A stretch of DNA of 7,741 nucleotides, from contig JAUPLK010000068.1 of the NCBI GenBank assembly GCA_030836925.1, forward strand, positions 1-7,741, read 5' to 3'. The position numbers and the translations under genes are program-made. This DNA comes from Pseudomonadota bacterium. Lineage in GTDB: Bacteria > Pseudomonadota > Gammaproteobacteria > Steroidobacterales > GCA-2729495. This document shows positions 1 to 7,486 of the stretch, piece after piece; within the stretch, counting starts at the first letter, position 1, and each line of letters begins with the position of its first letter. The notes below the pieces were generated by a model. The model was not told the DNA's origin. It ran no database searches and was given only the letters and a program-made list of their open reading frames with translations.

Positions 1-987
1 ATCGAGGCGCCAGTTGAGGGCCAGGCTGCCGGAGCTGCGATCGAGCTGGTTGCCGGCGCCGCCATTCTGTTCCAGCAGGTCGGTGTAGAGATTCACGCTG
101 TTTTCAGGTTGCGCCTTGCCGATGTAGTACTCGCGGGCACGCGGTGCATCGGCGGTGCGGAAACAGCAGTTGTTCAGCGTGCGCGGCTGCAGGTACATGG
201 GGAAATGGTCGTCGTCGGTGCGTTGCCAGGCCAGCCGCAGCGTGGCATCCAGCGCCTCGGTCGGTTGCAGCAGCAGCCTGGCGCTGAGTTCGTCGGATTT
301 TTCGCCGCCGATCTCCGAGCCGTCGCGGAGGTTGGTCCATTCGCCATCGTGTTCGCGGTGTCCGGCACCGATCCAGAGCAGGGCACGGTCGTCGCGAAGT
401 GGTCCGCTCCACCAGCCCGATGCCTCGCGGGTGTTGTGTGCGGCACCGGTCACCTTGATCTCTCCCGCCGGTGCCGCCAGCGGTGCACGGGTCACGTAGT
501 TGATCGCGCCGGCATAGGTATTGCGGCCAAACTGTGCCGACTGCGGGCCGCGCAGGATCTCCACGCGCTCGAGATTGTCCATCTCGGCGGCCAGCAATCC
601 GCCGCTGACGTACACGCCATCGACGAAGGTGGCGCCGGCGCTGGCGTTGGCGACACCGTTGCGCACGGTGGTCACGCCGCGGAATACCGGCTTGTAGGAG
701 ACGGCCTGCCGCCCGACGGGTGAATTCATCGCCAGGCCTGGCGTGAAGCGCGCGATGTCCGCAAGGCTCACAATGGATGGTGACTCAAGCTGGCCGGTCG
801 AGAACACCGTGGCGGCGATCGGCACCGATATCAGCGATTCGCTGCGCTTGCGGGCGGTGACGACGATTTCCGGGATCGGTTCGGCGGATGCGAGGCTCGC
901 AGCGACAAGCAGCAGGAGCATAACGTTACCGGGATTTGCCGGACGCAGCCCGTAAAACGTGCGCTGATGAACAACGGAAGACGTCAT
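1..987 (-). CDS. TonB-dependent outer-membrane receptor, N-terminal part (C-terminal barrel lies beyond the left edge)
   Basis: The reading frame runs from ATG at 987 to the window edge without a stop, giving 329 residues of what is usually a 700-900 residue protein. A hydrophobic stretch at about residues 22-35 ends in ASA before E36, a plausible signal-peptide cleavage site. It is followed by a TonB-box-like EIVVTAR at 40-46. The plug domain follows at about 47-165, with SVPIAATVF, a FRGV segment, a VDGVYV segment at about 123-128 and the family hallmark LERVEILRGPQ at 139-149, continuing into FGRNTYAGAINYVT. The remainder looks like the first beta-barrel strands. Members of the family import siderophores, vitamins, sugars or other large compounds using TonB energy; the substrate cannot be told here. 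ATG 987 overlaps the upstream hydrolase stop (ATGA), which suggests translational coupling. M23 (ATG at 921) is an alternative start but would leave a short signal peptide with no basic residues. Confidence 0.93.
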   Translation of the reverse strand, partial: MTSSVVHQRTFYGLRPANPGNVMLLLLVAASLASAEPIPEIVVTARKRSESLISVPIAATVFSTGQLESPSIVSLADIARFTPGLAMNSPVGRQAVSYKPVFRGVTTVRNGVANASAGATFVDGVYVSGGLLAAEMDNLERVEILRGPQSAQFGRNTYAGAINYVTRAPLAAPAGEIKVTGAAHNTREASGWWSGPLRDDRALLWIGAGHREHDGEWTNLRDGSEIGGEKSDELSARLLLQPTEALDATLRLAWQRTDDDHFPMYLQPRTLNNCCFRTADAPRAREYYIGKAQPENSVNLYTDLLEQNGGAGNQLDRSSGSLALNWRLD

Positions 988-2207
988 GGCGAAGTTCCCG
1001 AGTCGGGCTGCATGCCCTGGATGGCGGTGTTGACGAGATAGACGAGATCAAAGCCGGGCTTGATGGGCGCACGCCCGAGTGCCGGCCCGAGTCGGACAAT
1101 GACGAGTTCGCGCGACGGCACCACGAACACATGCTGCTGTCCGCGCCCCCAGGTCATGAAGGTGTCGCGGGCCAGGAAGGGGCCGCTGACCAGCGCGCCG
1201 GATGATCCGGCGTGTTCCTGCGGCACGGCCGGATCACCGGAGCCCAGCCAGATCTGCAGACCGTAGTGCGCGGCGGCCGGTGAGGGCGCGATCATCTGCT
1301 CGATCCAGTCGGCAGAGACGATGCGCCGGCCGTTCACCTCGCCCTTGCCGAGCAACAGCATGCCGATGCGCACCCAGTCCATGGCCGGTGCAGCCAGGCA
1401 GCAGGAGGTGTAGGCGCGCCCATTCGGCCGATCGGTGTGTACCCGCGCGCGTTCACCGCCCATCGGCAGCCAGAGCTTGTCGCGCAACAGTTCGGAATAG
1501 CGCTGGCCGTATGCCCGCTCCAGCACCATGCCGAGCAATTCGGAGTTGGTGTTGTTGTAGTCGTAACGGCTGCCGGGCGCCCAGCCGGCCAGTGGCGTGC
1601 GCAGCAGCACCTCGCCCGAGTGACCGGAATTCAGCCAGCGGTTGTCATCGGTGAAGGGGTTCAGCGTGAAACGGTATTGCGCCAGTCCCGAGCTCATCTG
1701 CAGCAATTGCCGCAGCGTGATTGCGCCGCGCGGGTCATCGCGCCATTCAGTCAGGTACCTGCCGACCGGATCATCGATGGAAGCGATGCGTTGTTCTTCG
1801 ATGGCGATGCCGATGAACAGTCCCAGCAGCGATTTGTGCATCGACTGCGACTGGGTCAGCTGGTCGCGTTGCCAGTGCGGTGCATACCACTCGTCCTGGA
1901 TCACGCCGCGATGCACGACGATGAGCGCATGACTGCCGAATTCGGCGGCAAAACGCTCCATGTCGGCAAGGGCTGCGGCGGAAATGCTGTGCGCCTCCGG
2001 TCGTGCAACCGGCAGCACGAAGGAGCCATCGCCGCGAATTTCCTCGTCTGGCGCCAGCAGCTCCACGTCGGTTGTGCTGCCGCTCAGGAAGAACTGCGTG
2101 TAGTTGCGCCAGAACCAGGGGTCCTGCCAGTAGACAAGATTGATGGCGACAAACAGCGCGAGCGCCGCCCACAACCGCCAGCGGCTGCGCGTGTGTATGC
2201 GTTTCAT
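984..2207 (-). CDS. Membrane-anchored serine hydrolase of the beta-lactamase/family VIII esterase fold
   Basis: This 407-residue protein begins with a basic stretch and a hydrophobic segment (about residues 11-27), consistent with an N-terminal membrane anchor or uncleaved signal that places the enzyme in the periplasm. The serine-lysine motif is S122-M-H-K125 (nucleophile and general base). The Y-x-N motif is Y217-N-N219 inside YDYNNTNSELLG, which is typical of this fold. The third motif (KTG or HTG in classical enzymes) is not obvious; the corresponding strand region reads WGRGQQHVFVVPSRELV at about 353-369, like the G-x-GGQ strand of esterase-type members. Known relatives include esterases, D-aminopeptidases and 6-aminohexanoate-dimer hydrolase, so ester or amide hydrolysis is likely but the substrate is unknown. 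It lies 13 bp after the DUF255 gene and overlaps the TonB receptor gene by 4 bp, so the three are probably one operon. No convincing Shine-Dalgarno sequence precedes its ATG. Confidence 0.9.
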   Translation of the reverse strand: MKRIHTRSRWRLWAALALFVAINLVYWQDPWFWRNYTQFFLSGSTTDVELLAPDEEIRGDGSFVLPVARPEAHSISAAALADMERFAAEFGSHALIVVHRGVIQDEWYAPHWQRDQLTQSQSMHKSLLGLFIGIAIEEQRIASIDDPVGRYLTEWRDDPRGAITLRQLLQMSSGLAQYRFTLNPFTDDNRWLNSGHSGEVLLRTPLAGWAPGSRYDYNNTNSELLGMVLERAYGQRYSELLRDKLWLPMGGERARVHTDRPNGRAYTSCCLAAPAMDWVRIGMLLLGKGEVNGRRIVSADWIEQMIAPSPAAAHYGLQIWLGSGDPAVPQEHAGSSGALVSGPFLARDTFMTWGRGQQHVFVVPSRELVIVRLGPALGRAPIKPGFDLVYLVNTAIQGMQPDSGTSP

Positions 2208-2220
2208 GGGGCCGTCGTGG

Positions 2221-4278
2221 TCAACCCAGCAGTGCTTTCAGATCGGTGATCATTGGGCCACAACTCATCCCGCGGCACACATACGCGGTTGTACGGCCGT
2301 TGCCTGCCTTTGCAGACAGGGCTTCCGGCAAACCGGCCGCATCGTTCGGGATGGTGAAAATCATGCGGTGCGGATTGTAGGCAGCGGCAACGGTGCCGGC
2401 CCATTGCGTGGCTTCCTCATCTGCTCCGCGGATGATGATGAGCTCGGGCGGCTGCAGATATTCATCGAGTGCCTCAAGCAGGCTGCAGTGCCCGTGCGGA
2501 AATTCCTGCATGCCTTGCCAGCCGGCGCGCAGCGCACGCTCCGCTGCATCGAGGTAACGCAGCTCGCCGAGCAGCCAGCCGAGGCGTGCCAGGGCGAATG
2601 CGGCGATGCCGTTGCCGGAGGGCATGGCATCGTCGGCCATCGGCTTTGGCCGGTGCAGCAAGGGCTCGTGATCATGCGAGGTGAACCAGAAGCCGCCGTT
2701 GTCGCGGTCCTCGAAATGCGCGAGCAGGCAGTCGGCCAGCCAGATGGCGTAGTCGAGGTGCGCGGTGCTGAAGCGCGTCTGCAGCAGTTCGAGTACCGCA
2801 TCCAGCAAATAAGCGTGGTCGTCCAGGTAGGCATTCAGGCGTGACTGCCCGTTGCGGCTGGTGGCGAGCAGCCGGCCGTTGACGGTGAGTTGCGTGCGGA
2901 TGAAGTCGAGACTCCCGGTCGCCGCATCGGCCATGGCGCTGCTGTTGAGTACCCGTGCCGTGATTGCCAGCCCGCGGATCATCAGTGCATTCCAGCTGGT
3001 GAGGATCTTGTCATCACGGCCGGGCGCGACCCGCCGGCTGCGCGCCCTGTGCAGCTTTGCCCGGCCGGTCAACAGCAGCCGGCGTACGGCAGAAACGGGC
3101 TGGTCGGTCGCTGCGGCAACCTGTTCCATGCTCTGGTGGCCGCACAGGTGCCAGGCACTGATGTCGTGGGCCGGCTCCTGGAAATTGGCCGGCTGGTCGA
3201 GGCCGAAGCGCGCTTCGAGCACCGCATATTCGTCTGCATCGACGAGCGCCCGGATCTCCGCCGGAGTCCAGACATAGAACTTCCCTTCCTGGCCTTCGGA
3301 ATCGGCATCGAGGCTCGAACAAAAGGCGCCCTCCGCTGTGCGCATGTCGCGCAGCACCCACTCGGCCGTGTCGCGGGCAACGGTCCGGTAGGTCTCGTCG
3401 CCGCTGACCTGGAACATCTGTGCATAGAGCGCTAGCAGCGGGCCGTTGTCGTAGAGCATCTTCTCGAAGTGCGGAATCGCCCAATGGCGGTCCACCGAGT
3501 AGCGGCAGAAGCCGCCGCCGAGGTGATCGTAGATGCCGCCTTCAGCCATGCGGTTGAGGGTCAGCGCAGCCATGAACAGGGCCTCGGTGTCGGGCTTGTC
3601 GGCATGGGCGGTACTGCGCCAGTGCTGCAGCAGGCGCTGGATCGTGGCCGGATGCGGAAATTTCGGCGCCCCGCCGAAGCCGCCGCATTCGCGATCGAAC
3701 TGCCGGGCGATGAGCTTCCGGAAGTCGGCCAGCGGTGCCGCGTCCAGGCTGTCGGCAGCAACTGCCTGCGCCGGCTCAAGCTGTGCCAGGGCGGCCCGGA
3801 TCTGCTCGCCGTGATCGCGGGTCGCGTCGGTGTTGGCGTGGAAATACGCGGCCACGCGTTCCAGGACGGTGCTGAAGGCCGGCAATCCGTGGCGTGCGCT
3901 GCCCGGGAAATAGGTGCCGGCAAAGAAGGGCAGCTGCCGGTCGGGGGTCAGGAACATGGTCAGCGGCCAGCCGCCGGCACGCTGCGTGATCAGGTGATGG
4001 GCGGTCTGGTAGATGCGGTCGAGGTCCGGGCGCTCCTCGCGGTCGACCTTGATGTTGACGAACAGCCGGTTCATTACCGCGGCGGTGGCCGGATCTTCGA
4101 AGGACTCGTGGGCCATCACATGGCACCAGTGGCAGGCGGAATAGCCGATCGAGAGCAGGATGGGCCGGTTTTCCCGGCGGGCCAGGTCCAGCGTTGCGGC
4201 ATTCCACGGGTGCCAGTCGACCGGATTGTCTGCATGCTGCAGCAGATAGGGGCTGGTCTCGCTGCCGAGCTGGTTCAT
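2221..4278 (-). CDS. DUF255 thioredoxin-fold / six-hairpin-like protein (YyaL/SPATA20 family)
   Basis: The 685-residue product has the usual full length for this family and its motifs in order. SPYLLQHADNPVDW lies at 9-22. The thioredoxin-like active site is C49-H-W-C52 within SIGYSACHWCHVM. KVDREERPDLDRIY lies at 77-90, GGWPL at 102-106 and GTYFP at 121-125. The larger alpha/alpha-barrel part follows, with GGFGGAPKFPHP at 199-210, HFEKMLYDN at 270-278, SLDADSEGQEGKFYVW around 322-337, KILTSWNALM around 424-433 and ADDAMPSGNG at 548-557. The conserved C-terminal C668-x4-C673 is present. The family is widespread in bacteria and animals but its biochemical role is poorly defined; a thiol-redox or sugar-active-enzyme-like function is often guessed from the folds. 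There is no signal peptide, so it is probably cytoplasmic. AGGA at 4287-4290 (minus strand), 8 nt before the ATG, supports the start. It is the first gene of the run leading into the serine hydrolase and the TonB receptor. Confidence 0.95.
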   Translation of the reverse strand: MNQLGSETSPYLLQHADNPVDWHPWNAATLDLARRENRPILLSIGYSACHWCHVMAHESFEDPATAAVMNRLFVNIKVDREERPDLDRIYQTAHHLITQRAGGWPLTMFLTPDRQLPFFAGTYFPGSARHGLPAFSTVLERVAAYFHANTDATRDHGEQIRAALAQLEPAQAVAADSLDAAPLADFRKLIARQFDRECGGFGGAPKFPHPATIQRLLQHWRSTAHADKPDTEALFMAALTLNRMAEGGIYDHLGGGFCRYSVDRHWAIPHFEKMLYDNGPLLALYAQMFQVSGDETYRTVARDTAEWVLRDMRTAEGAFCSSLDADSEGQEGKFYVWTPAEIRALVDADEYAVLEARFGLDQPANFQEPAHDISAWHLCGHQSMEQVAAATDQPVSAVRRLLLTGRAKLHRARSRRVAPGRDDKILTSWNALMIRGLAITARVLNSSAMADAATGSLDFIRTQLTVNGRLLATSRNGQSRLNAYLDDHAYLLDAVLELLQTRFSTAHLDYAIWLADCLLAHFEDRDNGGFWFTSHDHEPLLHRPKPMADDAMPSGNGIAAFALARLGWLLGELRYLDAAERALRAGWQGMQEFPHGHCSLLEALDEYLQPPELIIIRGADEEATQWAGTVAAAYNPHRMIFTIPNDAAGLPEALSAKAGNGRTTAYVCRGMSCGPMITDLKALLG

Positions 4279-4347
4279 GGGGCGGATCCTGACAAGGAAA
4301 TATCACCGGGTCCATTATCCTTTTCCCGCGCCGCAAGGCCTACGGTC
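4279..4347 (-). promoter_or_regulatory. Possible promoter region for the DUF255-hydrolase-receptor run
   Basis: On the minus strand a GATAAT hexamer (4319 to 4314) matches the sigma70 -10 consensus at five of six positions and lies about 35 nt before the ATG at 4278. No good -35 element is seen at 16-18 bp, so the promoter would be weak, activator-dependent or wrongly assigned. The Shine-Dalgarno-like AGGA (4290 to 4287) is the clearest signal here. Confidence 0.35.
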
Positions 4348-4380
4348 TATACTTGCGCCCCTGTCACATGACGAGAGTCC
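4348..4380 (+). promoter_or_regulatory. Possible -10 element and leader for the nitronate monooxygenase homologue
   Basis: TATACT at 4348-4353 matches the -10 consensus at five of six positions and would start transcription near 4360, about 20 nt before the GTG start. The bases at the -35 distance are GC-rich and do not resemble TTGACA. GAGAG at 4373-4377 is a partial Shine-Dalgarno sequence, but it sits only 3 nt from the GTG. Confidence 0.35.
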
Positions 4381-5658
4381 GTGGCTTCCCCGCGGAACCC
4401 GCAGCAAGCGATGAAACGAGTTGACGATTTCCGGCTGAGATTCGGCAAACAGGAGTTCGTGCCGATCATCACCGGCGGCATGGGTGTGGATATCTCCACC
4501 GCCGAGCTTTCACTGGTCGCCGCCCGGCTGGGCGGCATCGGGCATATCTCCGATGCCATGGTGCCGACGGTGTCCGACCGGCGCTTCAAGACCGGTTTCG
4601 TCAAGGAAAAGCAGAAGAAATACAAATACAACGTCGCCAGCCGCGACAAGTCACCGGTCAAGTTCGATCTGGAGCGGCTGGCCGAGGCGACCCGGCTGCA
4701 TGTGGGCCGCACCATGGAGGCCAAGCGCGGCGAGGGCATGGTGTTCATCAACACCATGGAAAAACTCACCATGGGCAACCCGCGCGACACGCTGCGCGTG
4801 CGGTTGACGGCGGCGCTGGATGCCGGCATCGATGGCGTGACCCTGAGTGCCGGCCTGCACCTGGGTTCGATGGCGCTGATCGAAGACCATCCGCGTTTCC
4901 GCGACGTCAAGCTCGGCATCATCGTGTCGTCGCTGCGCGCACTGATCCTGTTCCTGCGCAAGAGCGCACGCCTCAACCGCCTGCCCGATTTCGTCATCGT
5001 CGAAGGGCCGCTGGCCGGTGGCCATCTGGGGTTTGGCCTGGACTGGGCGCAATACGACCTCAAGACCATCGTTACCGAGGTCATCGAGTACCTCAAGCAG
5101 GAGAGCCTGGATATTCCGGTGATCGCGGCTGGCGGTGTGTTTACCGGCAGCGATGCCGTGGAGTTTCTCGAAAGCGGCTCGGCGGCCGTGCAGGTGGCCA
5201 CGCGCTTTACCGTCGCCCGCGAATGCGGCCTGCCGGAAAACGTGCAGCAGGAGTATTTCCGCGCCAATGAGAGCGATATCGAGGTCAACCTGATTTCGCC
5301 CACCGGCTATCCGATGCGCATGCTGAAGAACAGTCCGGCCATCGGTTCCGACATCCGTCCGAACTGCGAGGCCTACGGTTACCTGCTTGACGGTGCAGGC
5401 AACTGCGCCTACGTCGATGCCTACAACCGCGAGCTGGACCTGCATCCAAACGATGAAAAGTTCAAGGTCATGGACAAGACCTGCCTGTGCACGCACATGC
5501 GCAATTTCGATTGCTGGACCTGCGGCCACTACACCTACCGGCTCAAGGACACCACGCGCCGGCTGGCCGACGGCAGCTACCAGCTGCTGGATGCCGAACA
5601 CATCTTCCGCGACTACCAGTTCAGCACCGACCACCAGATCCTGCTGCCGCCGGAGTAG
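4381..5658 (+). CDS. Nitronate monooxygenase / 2-nitropropane dioxygenase-family flavoprotein with cysteine-rich C-terminal segment
   Basis: This 425-residue protein has the TIM-barrel architecture of FMN-dependent nitronate monooxygenases. It has TGGMGVDIST at 31-40 and a GGIGHISDAM segment at 51-60. EGPLAGGH at 208-215 carries the conserved catalytic-type histidine H215. The FMN-phosphate region reads IAAGGVFTGSDAVEFLESGS at 248-267, then AVQVATRF. Known enzymes oxidise alkyl nitronates with O2; FabK enoyl reductases are structural relatives, so the true substrate is unproven. After about residue 325 there is an extension of roughly 100 residues with cysteines at 329, 342, 368, 370, 378 and 381; the last four form C-x-C-x7-C-x2-C followed by G-H. 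This looks able to bind a metal or an iron-sulphur cluster. The protein is probably cytoplasmic, with no signal peptide. The start is uncertain: GTG 4381 is used here and ATG 4411 (M11) is an in-frame alternative; neither has a strong ribosome binding site. It is a single gene, divergent from the DUF255 gene and convergent with the dioxygenase gene. Confidence 0.88.
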   Translation: MASPRNPQQAMKRVDDFRLRFGKQEFVPIITGGMGVDISTAELSLVAARLGGIGHISDAMVPTVSDRRFKTGFVKEKQKKYKYNVASRDKSPVKFDLERLAEATRLHVGRTMEAKRGEGMVFINTMEKLTMGNPRDTLRVRLTAALDAGIDGVTLSAGLHLGSMALIEDHPRFRDVKLGIIVSSLRALILFLRKSARLNRLPDFVIVEGPLAGGHLGFGLDWAQYDLKTIVTEVIEYLKQESLDIPVIAAGGVFTGSDAVEFLESGSAAVQVATRFTVARECGLPENVQQEYFRANESDIEVNLISPTGYPMRMLKNSPAIGSDIRPNCEAYGYLLDGAGNCAYVDAYNRELDLHPNDEKFKVMDKTCLCTHMRNFDCWTCGHYTYRLKDTTRRLADGSYQLLDAEHIFRDYQFSTDHQILLPPE

Positions 5659-5685
5659 GCGGCCAAGGCGTAGGCACCAGAGGCT

Positions 5686-6453
5686 TCAGACGCGGTAGCT
5701 GCCTGCGCTGCGGCCCTGTCCGGGCCGGTTCGGCGGATAGCTCTGCCACTTGTCGTGGTAGTAGCGCATGCGCAGATCGCCGGCCGACTTCCGGTTGAAA
5801 GTCAGGTAGATGTTGCGGCGGGGTGCATTGCTGGTGTTGGCCGGCGAGCCGTGCGGCACATATGAATCAAAAAACACCACGTCACCCGGGCTGGCCTCCA
5901 GCAATTCATAGTCGCTGGCCGGTTCCCAGGGCGGGTCGGCGTCGGTGAGCGGCTGCCACTCGGGGGCCATCAGCGCTTTCTGGTAGTTGCCGGTGGACAG
6001 AAAGCTCAGTGCGGCATTGTCGCGGCGGTTGGCGTCGATCACGACGGCCATGGTGACGAAGAAATCGGTATAGGCGTTCCAGCCGGCGGACTGGTCCTGG
6101 TGGAGCTTGTCTGGCCGGGTGCCAGGCAGCTTGAAGTTGACCTTTTCCTTGAACAGCACCGGTTCCTCGCCGAGCAGGTCGGTGATGGCGCCCAGCAGCT
6201 TCGGCGTGAGCATCAGGCGGGTGATCTCGGGGTTGTGCGCGCCGAGTATGTGCTCGACACGCACCAGCAGTTCTTCGCCGGTCACCGGGCTCTGCTCGTA
6301 ATAGCAGGCTTCGGCACCTTCGGGCGGCGGCGTGGTCCGCAGCGCATCGAGCCAGTCGGAAATCTTCTTTATCGATGCCTGGTCATAGAAGCCGGGCTGC
6401 ACGCAATAACCGCGCTGCCGGAACCGTTCGATGTCCTGGGTGCTCAATTGCAT
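5686..6453 (-). CDS. Phytanoyl-CoA dioxygenase (PhyH) family Fe(II)/2-oxoglutarate oxygenase
   Basis: The 255-residue product has the PhyH-type double-stranded beta-helix signature. The iron-binding H118-Q-D120 lies in KLHQDQSAGW, the distal histidine is H201 in SYVPHGSPANTS, and R212 or R213 in RRNIYLTFN is placed to bind the 2-oxoglutarate carboxylate. LFKEKVNFKLPG at 100-111 and the ASPGDVVFFDS strand at 187-197 are also typical. The facial triad is complete, so it should be an active oxygenase that hydroxylates or oxidises a small molecule while converting 2-oxoglutarate to succinate in the cytoplasm. The family includes phytanoyl-CoA, ectoine and phosphonate oxygenases; the sequence does not settle which substrate is used. 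GAGAG (6465 to 6461, minus strand) lies 7 nt before the ATG and supports the start. It lies 43 bp downstream of the cytochrome c gene on the same strand, with no promoter or terminator visible between them, so the two are probably co-transcribed. Confidence 0.92.
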   Translation of the reverse strand: MQLSTQDIERFRQRGYCVQPGFYDQASIKKISDWLDALRTTPPPEGAEACYYEQSPVTGEELLVRVEHILGAHNPEITRLMLTPKLLGAITDLLGEEPVLFKEKVNFKLPGTRPDKLHQDQSAGWNAYTDFFVTMAVVIDANRRDNAALSFLSTGNYQKALMAPEWQPLTDADPPWEPASDYELLEASPGDVVFFDSYVPHGSPANTSNAPRRNIYLTFNRKSAGDLRMRYYHDKWQSYPPNRPGQGRSAGSYRV

Positions 6454-6496
6454 GTGGTCGCTCTCTTGATGGTTGCTGGCACGGGATCGGCTGCCA

Positions 6497-7486
6497 TTAT
6501 CGCGTATTGTCAGCCGCCGCGGCCAATTCCCAGACCGTGATCCGGTTGCTGATCGGCTTCGACTGCATGAGGAATGCGTAGATTGCGCCGAGGTCTTCGT
6601 CCGTCATGCCGGCAAACTGGGTCCACGACATCTGGGTATTGAAACCGTCCGCGCCGAGCGGCAGCTTCTCGGCCTCCGGTCCCTGGTACGCGCGAAAACG
6701 GGCGATGAAGTCGGCCCGGCTCCAGCGACCGATGCCGGTGTCCGGATCCGGGGAGATGTTCGCGGAGCGGACCGTGCCGCCCTGCATCGGGAAGGCCTGA
6801 CCGCCAGCCAGCGCCATCTCCGGGATCGAGCGCGACTGCGCATTGACCGGCGTGTGACACCAGGTGCAGCCGCCGAGCGTGGCCAGGTAGCGGCCGTATT
6901 CCACCGTGTTGCTGCGGTCGATCTGTTTGAAAGCCGGCGGCTTGGGAATCGCGTTGACGATCAGGTTGAGCGGGAAGTCCAGTTGATGGCGCGGTACCTG
7001 GTTGTCGACGGCGGGAATGCTGCGCACATAAGCGATGATCGCCAGTGCGTCCGACTCGTCCATGAAGCGATAGGCGTCGTAGGGCATGAGCGGGAACAGC
7101 GCGTGCCCGTCCTTGCTGATGCCGCCGGCCATGGCGCGGAGGATTTCGCCATCTGACCAGTTGCCCAGTGCCGCCGGCGTGATGTTCTTGCTGATGATCA
7201 CGCCGGGCAGGCCGATTTTTTCGTCGAAGCGTTCACCACCCTTGCCGAGGGTGCCGGGCACGATCGGGCCGGAGAAACGGTTCCAGTCACGGGTCGAGTG
7301 GCAGTCCATGCACACCGTCACATGCCGGGCCAGGTATTCGCCGCGCGCCAGGGCTTCGGGTGTGGCCACTGCCTGTGCCTTCGGTATGGGCATGTCGGTC
7401 GGCAGTACCAGGCCGAACCAGGCAAAGAAACCGCCGGTGGCAAGCACCAGCAGCAGCATCGTACCGATCAGGATTTTTCGCAGCAT
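6497..7486 (-). CDS. Di-heme cytochrome c, membrane-anchored or exported
   Basis: The 329-residue protein starts with a short basic n-region and a hydrophobic segment (about residues 5-28) with no clear cleavage site, so it is probably anchored to the inner membrane facing the periplasm. Two class I-type cytochrome c domains follow, each with one heme site: C59-M-D-C62-H63 and C207-T-W-C210-H211. Likely axial methionines are M134 (FPLMPYDAYRFM, followed by DESDALAIIAYV) and M286 (NTQMSWTQFAGM, followed by TDEDLGAIYAFL). The layout resembles cytochrome subunits that accept electrons from periplasmic dehydrogenases, such as alcohol or aldehyde dehydrogenase partners, but those often have three hemes and no dehydrogenase gene is visible here. 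The electron donor is therefore unknown. GAGGA (7497 to 7493), 6 nt before the ATG, is a good ribosome binding site. The gene is followed by the PhyH-type dioxygenase gene and diverges from a PadR-family regulator across a symmetric operator region. Confidence 0.93.
   Translation of the reverse strand: MLRKILIGTMLLLVLATGGFFAWFGLVLPTDMPIPKAQAVATPEALARGEYLARHVTVCMDCHSTRDWNRFSGPIVPGTLGKGGERFDEKIGLPGVIISKNITPAALGNWSDGEILRAMAGGISKDGHALFPLMPYDAYRFMDESDALAIIAYVRSIPAVDNQVPRHQLDFPLNLIVNAIPKPPAFKQIDRSNTVEYGRYLATLGGCTWCHTPVNAQSRSIPEMALAGGQAFPMQGGTVRSANISPDPDTGIGRWSRADFIARFRAYQGPEAEKLPLGADGFNTQMSWTQFAGMTDEDLGAIYAFLMQSKPISNRITVWELAAAADNTR

Noticed and set aside
984..2207. Reading the serine hydrolase as a beta-lactamase resistance gene
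   Set aside because: The classical third motif is absent and the protein appears membrane-anchored and linked to a TonB receptor; an esterase- or amidase-like role fits better.
1437..2249. Plus-strand open frame (270 codons) opposite the serine hydrolase
   Set aside because: The minus-strand gene has the SxxK and YxN motifs and correct operon spacing; the antisense translation is low-complexity and motif-free. The plus-strand frames at 109-723 and 2140-2844 are rejected for the same reason.
3469..4371. Long plus-strand open frame (300 codons) opposite the DUF255 gene
   Set aside because: The opposite strand encodes a full-length protein with many conserved family motifs. The antisense frame has no recognisable domain and is the usual by-product of high GC content.
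4651..5634. Long minus-strand open frame (327 codons) opposite the nitronate monooxygenase homologue
   Set aside because: It lacks family motifs, while the plus strand carries the clear flavoprotein; the same applies to the minus-strand frame at 4347-5303.
4381..5658. Assignment as FabK-type enoyl-ACP reductase
   Set aside because: The EGPLAGGH motif, the cysteine-rich tail and the absence of fatty-acid synthesis genes nearby do not support this over the nitronate monooxygenase family.
5646..5663. Perfect 6-bp GC hairpin (GCCGCC / GGCGGC) over the stop codon of the nitronate monooxygenase homologue, in the convergent junction
   Set aside because: No run of T follows on either strand, so it does not qualify as an intrinsic terminator; short GC palindromes are common at this base composition.
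5686..6453. Specific assignment of the dioxygenase as a phosphonate (PhnY-type) or ectoine hydroxylase
   Set aside because: The iron and 2-oxoglutarate residues are shared across the PhyH family, and no phosphonate or ectoine genes are adjacent, so the substrate cannot be named.
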